DNA of 64,000 nt, taken from contig NC_054868.1 of the NCBI RefSeq assembly GCF_018320785.1, positions 42,973,874 through 43,037,873 on the forward strand. Reading direction: 5' to 3'. The DNA comes from Cheilinus undulatus. Taxonomy: Eukaryota > Chordata > Actinopteri > Labriformes > Labridae. The notes beneath the pieces were generated by a model that made no database searches, had not been told where the DNA came from, and worked only from the letters and a program-made list of their open reading frames with translations. Below, piece after piece: positions 13,621 to 25,986 of this stretch. Numbering within the stretch: position 1 is the stretch's first letter; each line of letters starts with the position of its first letter. The position numbers were made by a program, and so were the translations under genes.

Positions 13621-16149
13621 TAATTTTCATGAAGAAAAGTCATCAAGTTCTGATAAAACTGGCCTTTAGCAGCATCCGCGCTAATGTCTTCTGCTATAAC
13701 TGCACCGGCCTCTTGTTGCTGCTTGGTCCTGTCACTTTCTAACCGGGCCAAAACGGTTCAGACAGGAGCTTTGCAAGATGGATTCACCAGTGAGAAACAA
13801 GGAAACAGGCGTATCCATCTGCTTTGCAAGGTTACCCTTGAATATTTTAGAGCAATACACAGATACCCAATTTCCCACTTGCAAAAATTGAAGAAAGGTT
13901 TAGTAGCAACACCATATTCAGCTTTTTACATCCCTTCCAAGCATGAAAAAATAAAATCTACTATCAGCAGCAGTTGTTGTCTCAGCAGGATTTACTTTAA
14001 TATGTTGTACAGGGACTCTTAATAGAGCAAGATAATACAATAGATTTCATATAAAATTGTTATTTCTGTAAAACACCAGATTTTCTTCATTGCAGTGAGA
14101 CATCATAATACATTATCTAATGAACAGAGTGAAGTTGAAGCCACTTCCTTGAATTCAGTTGCACAGACGTGTTGTTAAAATGCCCACTCTCTTCAGACTT
14201 CTCATCAGTAGCTACAACAAATTGTTTCGACCCCAATCCAACACCTTTGTTTACCCGCGGCTGCTTCTAATTGAAACTTAACACGAGGCATGTCCAGAAA
14301 CTCTTCTGATTAATGAGGAGTGAATATGGAGGGATTATTTTGGAGTCAAGGTACTAAAGGGACTAAGGACTGATATATTGAGCTGTGGCTGCTTTTTAAG
14401 TCTTACCTCACTGTAGTCAAATTGGAGCCATGACCTACATTTCAAACAATTTAGCTGTGAGATTAAGCATTGGTGGACTTCAAAGGAAGGGAAGTATGCG
14501 TGGCCTTGGCGCCTTGAGCGATGCACACCTCAAAGTTGGTGGCTAACCGGCGCACATGTTTCTGAATGAGCAGTTAAGATGGAGGGTAGATGGGTTTATT
14601 TGAAGCTAAAGAAATCCCTCCTCTGCTATGGCTGATAGTTCTGGTAGAAAGATTATCTCGTTTGTGTGATCATTTCTCCTCATGGGTCCACTTTCAATTT
14701 GTGCCTCTCTAAGATTTCAGCTCTCACATTTTCTCTCTGACTGAAGTCTTCAGCCCTGTTTACACCTTGTATTAAACTCATGCTGAGCTGATAAGACATA
14801 GACAGCTTTTAGTACTGACGTTCACCCACAAGAAAAACACTGAGATTTGATGAATTTGAAGGAGGTATAAAAAATATCTGCATTCTCTCAGCAGTGTGTA
14901 TGACTGTTTTCGACAAATCAAAAGAGCAGCAAGTTTCTGCATCATAAAAATCGGACGTTTTGTTACAGTTTGTATAGCAAAAAAAGAAAAATTTATTCAC
15001 ATTTGTGTTTGTTTGCTGCTGACACACCAATGTTTTGATATTGCTCTGTCATAATAAAGGCCTTTTATCAGCATAAGAAGAGGGGACTTGAAGTGTGTTG
15101 ATCGTCATACACACTGAACTTTCGTAGAGCAGTAGTCTGAGAACTCATCACAGCCACAACTCACTTGTTCTCATCATCCTGCTAAGACATTATTGCTTTA
15201 AACACAACTTTAACAGGTAGGGACGTTAGCCCCAGCTGCATTGGGCTCAAGTGACACTGTAGTTGGTGAACTACGGCTATGTGGACAGGTCGAAGTCAGG
15301 GATTTGGTTGACTTTTTTTTGTCACATATTGCTCTGTTAGATTATCTCATATATCTGCCCACCATCACGGCTGTTAGGTTGAACAAATTCCCCTGTAAGA
15401 GAGCAAAATCTTGGCTGGAATGAAGCCAAGCTAACTAGTGAGCAATGTGTTACCTGCCTAGGGAGTACAAGTATGTAAATGGACAGTTTTTGCTAACTGG
15501 CATGTTTACATTTGTCTTTTAGGCCTATGCTCAGTAATGTACTCTATCTCCCTTAAATGAATACATAAATATTACAAGTAAACAGACTGGAAGAACATAA
15601 AATCCTCAGGGCTTTTGTAGTTGTATCGCTATGGGGAGCAGTATCAGGGCAGGACTATCAATAAGGAACCCAAGTACATCATTGTAACACAGTTCAACGT
15701 TAATTCACATTTTCACTGATTTTATTCAAACATATATTGTGGTGTGCAGATGACCTGGAGGTTGGGCCATGCCCCATATAAGTGGGTGGCCTGGGATCAT
15801 GTCTGGCCTGTTGCTCCTTTCCCTAATATCTGTCCCCCAGTAAGACTCCAGTTTCATTTAAAATAATGAGTTATAACGTTGTGTCCAAGAGAAGCCTGCT
15901 GGCTAGCTATTTGTTGTATTGACTTGTTGGAGGATGCTGCGTAATGCTGTGGAAGATGTTGTTTGGCCACTGTATAGTTGTAGCTAACGTGCTAATGTGG
16001 CTAAATGAGAGCTAACCTGAAGCGAAGTGTTGTTGTTCATGATGTAAACACTGTATGTATGTAAGAAACAGCTGATCACTCTTTCCATTATGTTTGTTTA
16101 AACAACTCATTCACAGATTAATGAAATGATGACTACAGTCAGGTTTAAT
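13621..16149. other. Noncoding, one SINE fragment
   Basis: Apart from the SINE piece at 15740-15842 I recognise nothing. Short frames only. Confidence 0.4.
15740..15842 (+). repeat. tRNA-derived SINE fragment
   Basis: GTGCAGATGACCTGGAGGTTGGGCCATGCC resembles the fish SINE head GTGCAGATGGCCTAGTGG. The tail GGCCTGTTGCTCCTTTCCC also fits. The internal B box is degraded. Confidence 0.5.
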
Positions 16150-16675
16150 CTGTCTTAATAACAAGCAGCAACCTCTGGTCCTGAAAAATGAAGCAAATGC
16201 GGAGTGCAAAAAGTTGCAATATGGTGAGTGCCTACTTGAGGCTGGCTGCAGGAACACTGGATGTCCCGTGCACAACACATGTTAAAAAGTTGGTTGTACA
16301 CTACATATAATCTGTTTTCAAAAAACGAAACATGTCTCCTCAGTTAATGTCTTCATCCCCTCACACTGTACTGGGGGTGAATTTTTTTGTACCACGATCA
16401 TTTCGATTATAAACTTAGAACAATAAGTAAGGAAATTTGTGTTTGGTACATTATTTCTTTGTTGTAACAATGCTTCTTGGTAATAAATCTTATACCACTG
16501 GAAAGCCTGTTTATTACCCTTTTAAATGATGCCACATTTGTAAGGATCATGCATTTGTGAGATGAGCAGCAGAGCTGAGTATGTGGGTTGCGCCCATGAA
16601 AAATGTGCTAAATCTTCTCTTCCAATGGCAAACAGCTTCTTTTGCTGTTGCTATTGACGCTTGTTTTGAGCTTCT

Positions 16676-16711
16676 AGGTGCTGCCAATCAGGTGCCTGAT
16701 TGGCAGCACCT
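16676..16711. repeat. Perfect 36-bp palindrome
   Basis: Arms AGGTGCTGCCAATCAGG and CCTGATTGGCAGCACCT, 17 bp each, with a two-base loop. No mismatch. It lies just before a Tc1-like helix-turn-helix fragment. Confidence 0.9.
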
Positions 16712-16900
16712 GTGAGCATGGGCCCTGCTACAGTGGTCAGTCTGCTTCAAGAATCGGCATACCACGTTTGACTGATCTGGATAGGGCCCGTCGGTTGGGC
16801 AACTTCAAGCTGGTGTTCTGCAAAACCAAGTTGCGGCATTGTTTGGAGTGAACCCTAGTACCATCTCCAAACGGCCAAGTTCCATATAATGGGGAATGTC
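16712..16900 (+). pseudogene. Tc1-like transposase N-terminal (helix-turn-helix) fragment
   Basis: Reading the plus strand with frame changes gives DRAR-LGQLQAGVLQNQVA and FGVNPSTISK, the paired-like DNA-binding part of a Tc1-type transposase. No DDE domain follows. It is inserted in the middle of a dispersed repeat whose other copy is at 12.2-12.8 kb. Confidence 0.55.
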
Positions 16901-17429
16901 TGTGAAGTGGGCATCCCAAGAAGATGACACCCCAAGAACACTGTTTTCTGGTTTCAAGAGCTGTTTGAGTCCGCCTATTGTTACCAAACGGCTGACCTCA
17001 CACAGGCTTTGTCCAGTTCTTTCTACAGTCTACGGTAAATAAGCAGATTGTAACGGGGAAACAACAGCATGGGTTTCTACCGTCTCCGACAGAAATATAT
17101 AACCCAGGTCAGACAAACATATAGTGAAACAACTTTGCTCTTGCACAGCAGAGTAGCTCGGCATATGATTGCATTTTAAGCTATTGTTGAGTTAAAAAAA
17201 ACTTGAAAACTGAAAGCTTGACCGGCCTATCATGCATAGTTACGGTTGTTAGCGTAGGATTGGACAGTGGATGTTTTAGAGAGGGACTTGGCGAAGCATC
17301 AGTTGGTCCAGGCCGTAGGTTTATGTTTGGTCTCGATTCTCTCGTTCTTCCTTAGATCCCTGCCTCTTTCCTCAGCAGCAACCTACACAGATAAAAAGAA
17401 AAAATAAATAAATAAAACCAATGCAGAAG

Positions 17430-17700
17430 TGAAGAAACTGCAGCCAGCCCTCAAGTGTCCACTTGAAGGCTGCCTACAAAAGCCACGGAATCCCCATAAG
17501 CTCCCATAATAAAATACCAGTTTCTATGGCACAAATAGGCATGCTTGGAGACTGTGGCTGTTCACTACAAGGCTTAAGGCCTGCCTCAGCTACTTCTCTT
17601 AGCCTGTTTCTAGAGATGCAAAGTTAGGCTGAGTCAATGTTTCCAGTATGGTGATCATTTGGCTTCAAAAAGCAACTTTAGACACCACTGGTTGGCATCA
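17430..17700. repeat. Dispersed repeat related to the 12-kb and 16-kb copies
   Basis: Contains GCAGCCAGCCCTCAAGTGTC CACTTG and ends in GGCTTCAAAAAGCAACTTTA, phrases common in fish intergenic DNA. The relationship to the neighbouring copies is approximate. Confidence 0.4.
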
Positions 17701-19579
17701 CTGAAGCTACATCCATGTTTTATACAGTGTATGCTCCCTCTACATTGCTCAGTCCTGGTCTGAGTTTTTAAAAGGGGCTTTCATCTGATGTAAAAATAGA
17801 CAGAATTGAGGCTGACAGAGACAGGAGAGGGTCTGTAAACGTGTGGGTGGTTTAACTGTGAGTGCTTCTTTATTGTGTTGTGTGAGAGAGCGACTGAAAG
17901 CAACCAATAGAGATAGCAGCGTGTCATCAAGCTCCTGCGTGGTGCTCAGTCAGATCCAGGGATACTGTCACATCGTATCGTCCTCAACAACCGCTCTGTG
18001 GGCTGGTCAGGTCTATGCTACATCATAGAGATGTAGATATAAATACTACACCACCCGAGCTACACCTTCTCCTCGTGTCCCCAGGCTACAGCAGCTTTAA
18101 GCCTCTCACAGTGATCTAAATGGGCTGTTTGACTAATGTAAAGTAATGTGAAGGTTAATTAGATGACATAAATCTATGTGGGTAAAATACAAAACTGGGC
18201 TGTATAGCTTTAAAAAAAAAGCCAATCAAAAAAGGACACTGTTTCCTCCAAATAATACAGCATTTTTTTCTTAGGAGTGAGCCTTCCCTCAATCAAAATG
18301 CTTTAACTTAATTTTTCTGTTGGCATTTGCCATTTCAAGATCTTGATTTTTTTTATTTAATGTCAAATATAATGTCTTATTTTCTTCCTTTTTCTTTTAA
18401 CTGCATTAAAATGTCTTTTTATCCTTTTACTGGTGCATAAAAGTTGAGTTGATTATTTGCAGATTTCCCTGAGTTTTCCTCAAAGAAATCCCATTTAAGA
18501 ACAAAAACGACTCTGTCTTTGTCTGTCACTTTTTATACTCTATCTTTGGCTCTTATGACTAGACAGTGAGGTTCATTGATGTGCTTCCACCACACAGACA
18601 CATTTTTTGTGGTTGGATTGTCACTTTTCTTAAAGTTGAATGAAGCTGAACTCATGCACAAACTTACTGAATTAACTGATTATGGTTGTGAACTTGAAGA
18701 GCGCCCTCTGCTGGATTATAGGGAAGGATACTTAAACAGTCGGCACAATGTCTGTCTTTTGTTGGTTTAACTTATTTACAGTAAATATCAACTCAGTCAG
18801 CCATTACCATCTGACATTTAACTTTAATTTGAATTTGTGTTGTAGAGAATCATCAGTCATATCCCATATTCATCATCTAAAAGTAAAATATACACTATTT
18901 AGAGTAGATGTTTTCTAGATTGCAAACTTAGGCATGAGTCTCTTTGATCAAAACAAAAATAACATCCACTGTCCCTCAGTGTACCTCTTCCCCTCCTTCC
19001 CCACCCGTCCCTCGGTGCTTTTAATATTTGTAGGACAGATCTCCATCCTGATATGCAGCCAAAACTTGATTTTCTTCTAATATCTTTGAAGTATTTTAGA
19101 CTAACTGGAGTCTTTTCTTTGTTTTTAAGCCTGTTGGTTCTCTTTGAATTTTAGTCTTGCAACAAACCTCTGCCACTGAGCCTCTACATCCCTAAGTAGG
19201 CAGAGCTGACTTCCTCCCAAAATATGATGGAAAGGCCAACATTTTGAAAGGGAGGGGTTCAGGCAAAATTGTATAGTTAAGGAAGTGCAAGCCAGTCATT
19301 GTGAACACAGAGCTGAGAAAAACAAACCTAGAAGGAGGGAGGCTTTATTCCTTTATGGAAGTATTTCCTCAGCAATACATTTCTGACATATTCATGGTAT
19401 TAGAGTGCCTTTGATATCTGCTAACTAAGCTGAAATCCTTGGGTTGAGTATTTTTCGTGAGTGCGATTTTGAATTTCAAAACCTGAAATTTCCCTGCTTC
19501 CCTGGCCCAAGTATTTACCCACTTCCCCACCTTATACTGAACTAAACTAAAAGAATTGACCACATTCCATGTCTGTTAA
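17701..19579. other. Noncoding, nothing recognised
   Basis: AT-rich with T- and A-runs near 18200-18420. No domain, repeat end or RNA gene seen. Confidence 0.4.
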
Positions 19580-20061
19580 TTGGCAGATTCAATCAACAAA
19601 GCTTCAAGCTGGTTCCCCCTGCTGGTTCCTGGTCAGAGACTGATTGGACCAGTAGTTGTCACTTGGTGGCGTCATTTGGCGAATGAGGCGGTAGCTATTG
19701 GTGTAGTTGGTGATGTTTTTGCTAGCATGTCCATGTGGGCCCCATATGGCTCATATGCTGGAGTCAAATACAGGTCCCAAGTGGGTTTGTCAGCAGGTTC
19801 CATGGCCGCCTCAACTGTTATGCCCATGTGGACATCTACGTGAGATGGGGCCTGTATGGGTGTCATATAGAAGTCTACATGTGCAATGGTGTCGTCATCG
19901 TGGAGCCCGTGGATAGACCCACTTTGGACCCATATGCATATAACCGATGCCGGGCCAACATAGAACATGCTGGCTGGGCATCTATGGAGTATGTCCCAGA
20001 TGAGGCAAGATATATCCCATACCATGGATATGTGAAACAGTGTATCTGCTGTGTCACTTAA
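19580..20061. other. Unidentified region open on both strands
   Basis: Plus-strand frames at 19580-19843 (87 residues) and 19735-20061 (108 residues) overlap a 117-residue minus-strand frame at 19672-20025. The sequence is GC-richer than its surroundings and built from CCATATG/CATGTGG-like phrases, which suggests a degenerate repeat rather than a gene. I recognise no protein family. No splice structure stands out. Confidence 0.35.
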
Positions 20062-22899
20062 CTCTGCCTGGCTGTCAAACTGCAGGAAATCTTCTTTTGG
20101 TGAAGGACAACAGAAAAGGATGTCAGGACATTTTCTGGGTACGTTACACTGAAAGATTTTTAGGGTTGCATGAGTAAAAAGGGCTGAAATGTTATGATGA
20201 ATGAGCTTAACCTCCAGAGACCTGAACTTTTATTTGGTGAGCATTTTTTTTATTTCTCCTAATTATTTGGATCAGTTGGACCTGATAAGTATTTAAAACA
20301 TTTTAATTCTAACATGTAGTTTGTTTTTTTAATGATGTCCTCATATGAGGACAGTGGGTTTATTTTCCTGTGTAACACAGTAAAGACTCCCTTGTGTAAC
20401 AAAATATGGGACATTCACCCAGTTAGGTGAAAAACATCTATTTGTTTGAATGGTGGAAAAGCATGTCGACTCACTTTTACTTGAAGACTGTTGGCTTCAT
20501 TCAAAAACATTCCAAAGCAATAACCAAGTACCAGTGTCCTCATATGTGTTCTTGCTGTTTAGTGGTGTTGTAGCTTATTTCTGTTGATCAAATTTGCATG
20601 CCATATCGAACTACAAACATTACCAAGCATTGATAAACCATCTTTTATGTATTCTGGTAACTGTAATGTACTTTCACGACCACAAGATGGAAGGCAAAGT
20701 GTCCACGAATGAGGCTAACAGGTTTAAGTTGAGCAAAATTAAGAGCAATGGTGAAGGGAACCCAAAATGTAATGTTCCCAAATGAGGCAAGGATTTTGTC
20801 ACAAGAACTCGCCAAACTCAGGCGTCAGTATAGCTCAGTTGGTCAAGCAGACTACAGCAGTAGCTGTAGTCCTTAATGCACTGGTCACTGGATCAATTCC
20901 TGGTCTTTGCACTGTTTGGTGCATGCATCCTGTTTCCTGTCTAAAAAAGGAAAGAGGCCCATCAGGAAATAATTGCTAACTTTACCATTTGGTTTGTTTA
21001 CATCTGTGACTTGAACATGTAGATCTGTGCTCTCTGTGGTCATTGCATGCTGTCAGGAAGTTGCATGGTATCCCAGATAGGGCCCTGGATTTTCAATAAC
21101 CATGAAACACTCCACAGAACAAAAACAATCGATTTTCAGGGCCCATTATCCCCAAAACCCCACAAGTGGCGGATTTGGTTTTACTCGTGCTTAGAACATG
21201 TAAAAAGACATTAGCATTAAACATGGCTTTTAAATGTGCAATGTGCTAAACTTTAAGACAGATCAGAAAACAATTAGTAGAAAAAGATGAGCGATATCAT
21301 GTTTCTTCATGAATCCTTAATCCTCATCAGAGACATCATCTCATTAAAAGCCCATTTTCTGTGTTTTTACCTTAAATTAGATAGTACATTCTTCTCCTAA
21401 TGTTCTGAATGTGTGAACATCTGTTTAGTACCCATTTTCAAACGTGCATTGTATGTTTGTCATGATTAATTCAAGCACCAGAACAGTGTAAATCTTCTCC
21501 TCTCAGGCTGTGAAATGTCCACATGCTGAATACAGCTGTCACTCACATTAACATGAAGCTGCCAGGCATTAAGGTTGGAGAAAAATCCCAGCGTACACTG
21601 CTGTTTGTGCTTCCATCCCCCTCACTCAATCTCTCCCTCTTACACACGCACTGTACAGCTCACAGCGACCTCATGCTCATCTCGTCATTCCTCTCAGTTA
21701 GAGAAAAATACACTGCTGCCTCTCTCAGGTCATCACGATGAACTACAGCGTCTTTAATAACAGGAGAAATGAATGATGGTCATTTATCTGCCGCTTCCTC
21801 TCAAACATGTCAAGACCTGATGGCGCACTGACACACAGAAACATGTGGGTTGTTTTCCTCTGTCACAATATTTCATTATCCATTCAACTAAACTTCAATA
21901 TTGATAGTCAGATGGTGAATCTATCATTATTTTACTCCTCAGACTGGTTTCATTTAATTTCATCACAGAGCCCAGGGGCGTGTGTGTGCCTCGCCGTCTC
22001 AATGAAGCATTACGAGTAGTTTGTAATGTGATTTCATCGTGTTTCACGTGTTTCTAGTGGAATGTGTGAATGGAGTATAAAACAGCACAGTGCAGCAGGT
22101 ATACTATACAGTATAACTTACTATATAGAGCATTAGAGTAACATGTATTAATCTGTGAGATTTGGTTTCAGCTCCCTCTTGTGCACTGGTTCCCAAACTT
22201 TTTGGCTTTTAAGTGCAAAAGTTGGAGCAATGTCTTCGCAACTCCTTGTCATTGATTGCAAATGCACAGATCATCTCTGCACAGAGGTCATGCACTCAAA
22301 CTTGTGACTGAACTTGAGCAGTCTGCAACTTCAAAATCTTAACCTCTAATGCACGGAGCCTTGGTTCCCTTATATATTTAAGACATTTCATAGCTTGGAG
22401 AAAGCATTCAAGTTTGAAAAAATGAGTTTAACTCTAAAAACGTAGAAAACAATCATCAAAAACAGTGTTAAAAATACAAAATGTAGAATTTTTGTGCTAA
22501 AATGTCCGCATTACCTAGATCCAAAACCATGCGTATTCATCCCTGAATGTTGTGTCAGGGATAAGGAATTAGAAACTCCTGGAAGCATTTATTTGGTTGC
22601 TATCTTTCATTCCAAGTGCCTACAACTCCATCCCTAGACCTCTATAAAGGTGTGGTCTCACTAGACATTTCAAAGCTCTGAGACTATCTGCTTGGTTCCG
22701 TTCACCTCCAGTGCTCACTATAATTTTTTTTTCGAATTGAGTCCTAGCAAAAAAAACTGGACCCCAAAACAGTACACCACCATTTTCATTTGATGGAGGA
22801 CTTTGACATAATGAGGGTGAAAAGCTGTTAAAAGTGGCCTTCCTGGATTGTGCAGCGAGTGATCACAGAATGTTTCTTGAGTATAGCTTGAACCAGGAA
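20062..22899. other. Noncoding except the SINE at 20.8 kb
   Basis: Frames at 20594-20785, 21523-21741 and 21807-22019 are short and unmatched. 22830-22920 shares a TTCCTGGATTGTGCAGC / AACCAGGAAGGCC motif with 41880-41920, an old dispersed repeat. Confidence 0.35.
20822..20975 (+). repeat. tRNA-derived SINE
   Basis: A box TAGCTCAGTTGG at 20831-20842 and B box GGATCAATTCC at 20890-20900, about 47 bp apart, followed by a non-tRNA tail. This is an RNA polymerase III promoter layout without a foldable tRNA body, hence a SINE rather than a tRNA gene. Confidence 0.7.
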
Positions 22900-23309
22900 G
22901 GCCTCTTTAAGGGCGTGTTTACACCTAAAGTTTGGTTGATCTGGTCCTAATCATGGGGCAATTAGTTACATAGTTGCATAATTACATCAAGTTTGGTCGA
23001 TGTTCACAAAGGCTGTGTTTAGTGTTGACCCTCCAAAACCTAGTCAGGATATTCGTGCAAAGTTTGATGAAAACATTTCAAAGCATTCTTGAGGTATTTG
23101 GTCACAAGCAATGGGTGAACACAGAATATCATATTACCTTGACCTTTGATTAGTAACCTCCAGAATCTAAATAATTCATCTAAGAGTCTGAAAGCACATT
23201 TGTGCAAGGTGTGAAAAAACCCTCAGTATGTATGACCTTTGGCCTTTAAAATCTAACCATTTTGTCCTTGAGTCAAAGTAAACATTCCTGCAAAGTTCAA
23301 AAGGAAGCC

Positions 23310-23590
23310 AATAAAGTAAATGGACTTGAGCTTGTATAGCGCTAGTTGTCTGACATTGCTTTAACCTAACCATTCATACCACATTCACACAATGATGGCA
23401 GAGGTTTCCATGAAGAATTAGCCATCAGTATTAATTAAATCCCACTCATACGTATTCATACACATTTACACCCCACCGACAAAGCAGTGTGAGCAAATTG
23501 GGGTACAGTGTCCTGACCAAGGACATGTGGACATGCGACTGCTGAAGCAGGGGATCAAACCCACAACTTCCCAATTGCAAGTTGACAGAC
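23310..23590. repeat. Dispersed teleost repeat inserted in the tandem array
   Basis: TAAATGGACTTGAGCTTGTA followed by TAGCGCTAG, CACATTCACACAATG, and GGGATCAAACCCACAACTTC with a terminal 'adjacent tag' like run. This is a very common fish repeat pattern. I do not know its class with certainty. Confidence 0.5.
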
Positions 23591-25201
23591 TCTATCAACC
23601 TTGCCACAGTTACCTGAAGTAGATGTTAAGATGCCTCGAGAATTTATGTTCAAAAAGAATGAACCAAAGGACCTATTACCTTCACCTTTGGTCTCCAAAA
23701 TCTCTCCAGGACATTTGTGCAAAAATTTGTAGAGATCCCTCAAAGTATCCTTAATATGTTTAATTCATAAGCAAAAGATGAACATAAGCTTAATGACCTT
23801 GACCTCTGACCCCTGAAATCTAATCATTTTGTACTTGAGTGAGAGTTGATGTTGCAGCTAGGTCTCATTAAAAGCCAACACAGTATTCTTAAAATGCCAT
23901 GTTCACAAGCCAGGGATGAATTAAAGGTACATTGTACTTGATATTTTGACCTGTAACCTAACCTCCCGAATCTGATCAATTCATCCACGAGTCACAGTGG
24001 GCATGGTGTAACATGTAAATAAAATACTGCCCAAAATATTTTGGATATCACATACCTCTATGACATTAACCTTTGACCTTCAAATTCTTAAGAGTTTGTT
24101 CTTCAATTTGTATTGTTACAAAGCCTGGAGATAAGCCAAAAGAGTTTTCTTAAGATGTCATCTTAAACAGCAAAGGATCTAATCTGTTTGACTTCCAAAA
24201 TTTAGTCAAGATATTCGTGCAGAATTGGAAGAACATCCTTCAAAGTATTCTTGAATTATTGCGTCATAAGCAAGGGATGAACATGGGGCCGAATGACCAT
24301 GATATTTGATCTGTTACCTCAAGAAAACTAACCAATTTATACATTATTTAGAGTGGACCTTGTCCAAAATGTATTTACATTTACTTCAAATAGTGCATTC
24401 ACAAGCAAGAGCTCAATATAATACGGCTTTATTACTGTGACTTTGACCTTCAAAATCGAATCGTTGTGCACTTGAGTCAAGGTCGATATTTTAACGTAGT
24501 GGTTATTCTCAAGTTGTCACATTCACATAGAAGGGATGACCTGTGGGCCTCATATTAAATTGAGAAGGATGAACTTTTGCACAATGATCTTGACCCCCGA
24601 CCTGATAAATCTAGTCATGGCATTTGAGCAAATTTGGAGGAAAATCCCAAATGTTTTCTAGAAGTTTTGTGCCACAAGCAAGGGATGAACATGAGGCAAT
24701 TTTACTTTTATTTCTAACTTTCATAAAGTCAATTCATCCTTGGGTCATAGTGGGCAGCTGTGCAATGTGTAAAGATAATCCCTCAAAGTGTTCTTGAGTT
24801 ATTGCAATCACATGCAAGGGATAAACAAAAGGCTAAATTACCTTGACCTTTGGCCATCAACAACTCTTCAGAATTGACATTTGTGCAAAATTTGAAGAGA
24901 AGCTAGCAAAGTCTTCTTGTCACATTCACAAGCAAGGGATGAACTGTGGGCCTAATGACCTTGAAATCTAGTTACTACTGTATATACAGTCATGTGCACA
25001 TGTAGGGTGTTAAGGGATTATCACAGGGTCTGAGTTGTCACCACAGCCAAGGTCAAGCCAAACAGCATCTCCTCTGTCCAGGCCTTTTCACCCCTGGTAA
25101 TATGCCCAGAGACCGCTGGCAGATTTTGGGCCCTTGGAATGCCCACAGCACGACCAAGGGCTTATGGTAACCCTTCTATCTGCCAGCACAGTACCCTAGG
25201 C

Positions 25202-25986
25202 CAGTGGTTCTCAACCTTTTCAGCCCACAACCCCCAAAATAAAGGTGCCAGAGACTGGGGACCCCCACTGTACCTGAAGGTGGCTGAACACAGCAATGCA
25301 GCCCATAAGGGGGAAAAATGGGAGAGCTTTCTGGGACCCAGCAAAATCATGGTCCATTGTAAAGTTAAGCAGTGGTATTTTATTTTTAACCTGAAAAATA
25401 ATCACTCTTATCAAAGAAACAAATATTGTTTAAATTAATTTGTGTAGTAATGAGCCCTCTTTAAAATGTAAATACTTTTGTTTAACACAGAATTAGAGTA
25501 CAGTAAAAATAGCTAAAATGGATAAAAACTGCAAAAAAAAAATGATGGATAAGGTGGTGAAATTGGATTTTACAAGTAGCAGAAAAGGGTTAGAAGTGCC
25601 AAAAAATAGATAAAAGTGGCAAAACTAAACTAAAAATATCAAAAATGGGTTGAAGTGGCATAAAAGGACATATTAAGTGCTAAAAGGAGAATAAAAAGTG
25701 GCTAAAATGATGTTAAGGCGGCAAAAATAAGTGAAAATTTGGTGAAAGGGAAGGCCAAATTGATATAAACTGGTAAAACAGGCAGAAATGGTTAAACTGG
25801 CAAAAATTTGAATATCAAATAGTGAAATGTGGTATAAAAAGTGGTACAAGGGGGTTAATATTGGCAATAATGGGTCAACAGAGCCAACAATAGGCAGAGT
25901 GGCAAGATTTTTAAGGCATCTTGAGACTCCCTCTCAGTGTCTCGTGACCCCCAATGGGGTACCGCCCCCAACGTTGAGAACCCCTG
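25202..25986. mobile_element. hAT-like nonautonomous element with 8-bp target duplication
   Basis: Inverted ends CAGTGGTTCTCAACCTTTTC and, at the right, AACGTTGAGAACCCCTG. Flanked by CCCTAGGC (25194-25201) and CCTTAGGC (25987-25994), an 8-bp duplication with one difference, as hAT transposases make. The interior is A-rich with repeated AAAAGTGGCAAAAATGG phrases and no transposase. A related copy in reverse lies at about 59160-60050. Confidence 0.8.

Larger units (their letters stand above)
16150..17030. repeat. Dispersed repeat, copy 2, interrupted
   Basis: Same ordered blocks as the 12.3-kb copy, with an extra insert (the palindrome and the transposase fragment) between the GGGGGTGAATTT block and the GAGTCCGCCTATTG block. 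Confidence 0.7.

Noticed and set aside
13332..13742. 136-residue plus-strand frame
   Set aside because: Lies in a sequence typical of abundant fish MITEs (CGGCCAATCAGAGCAACATA) and has no domain or conserved composition.
20822..20900. tRNA gene
   Set aside because: A and B boxes are present, but no acceptor stem or anticodon arm pairs properly and a SINE-type tail follows.
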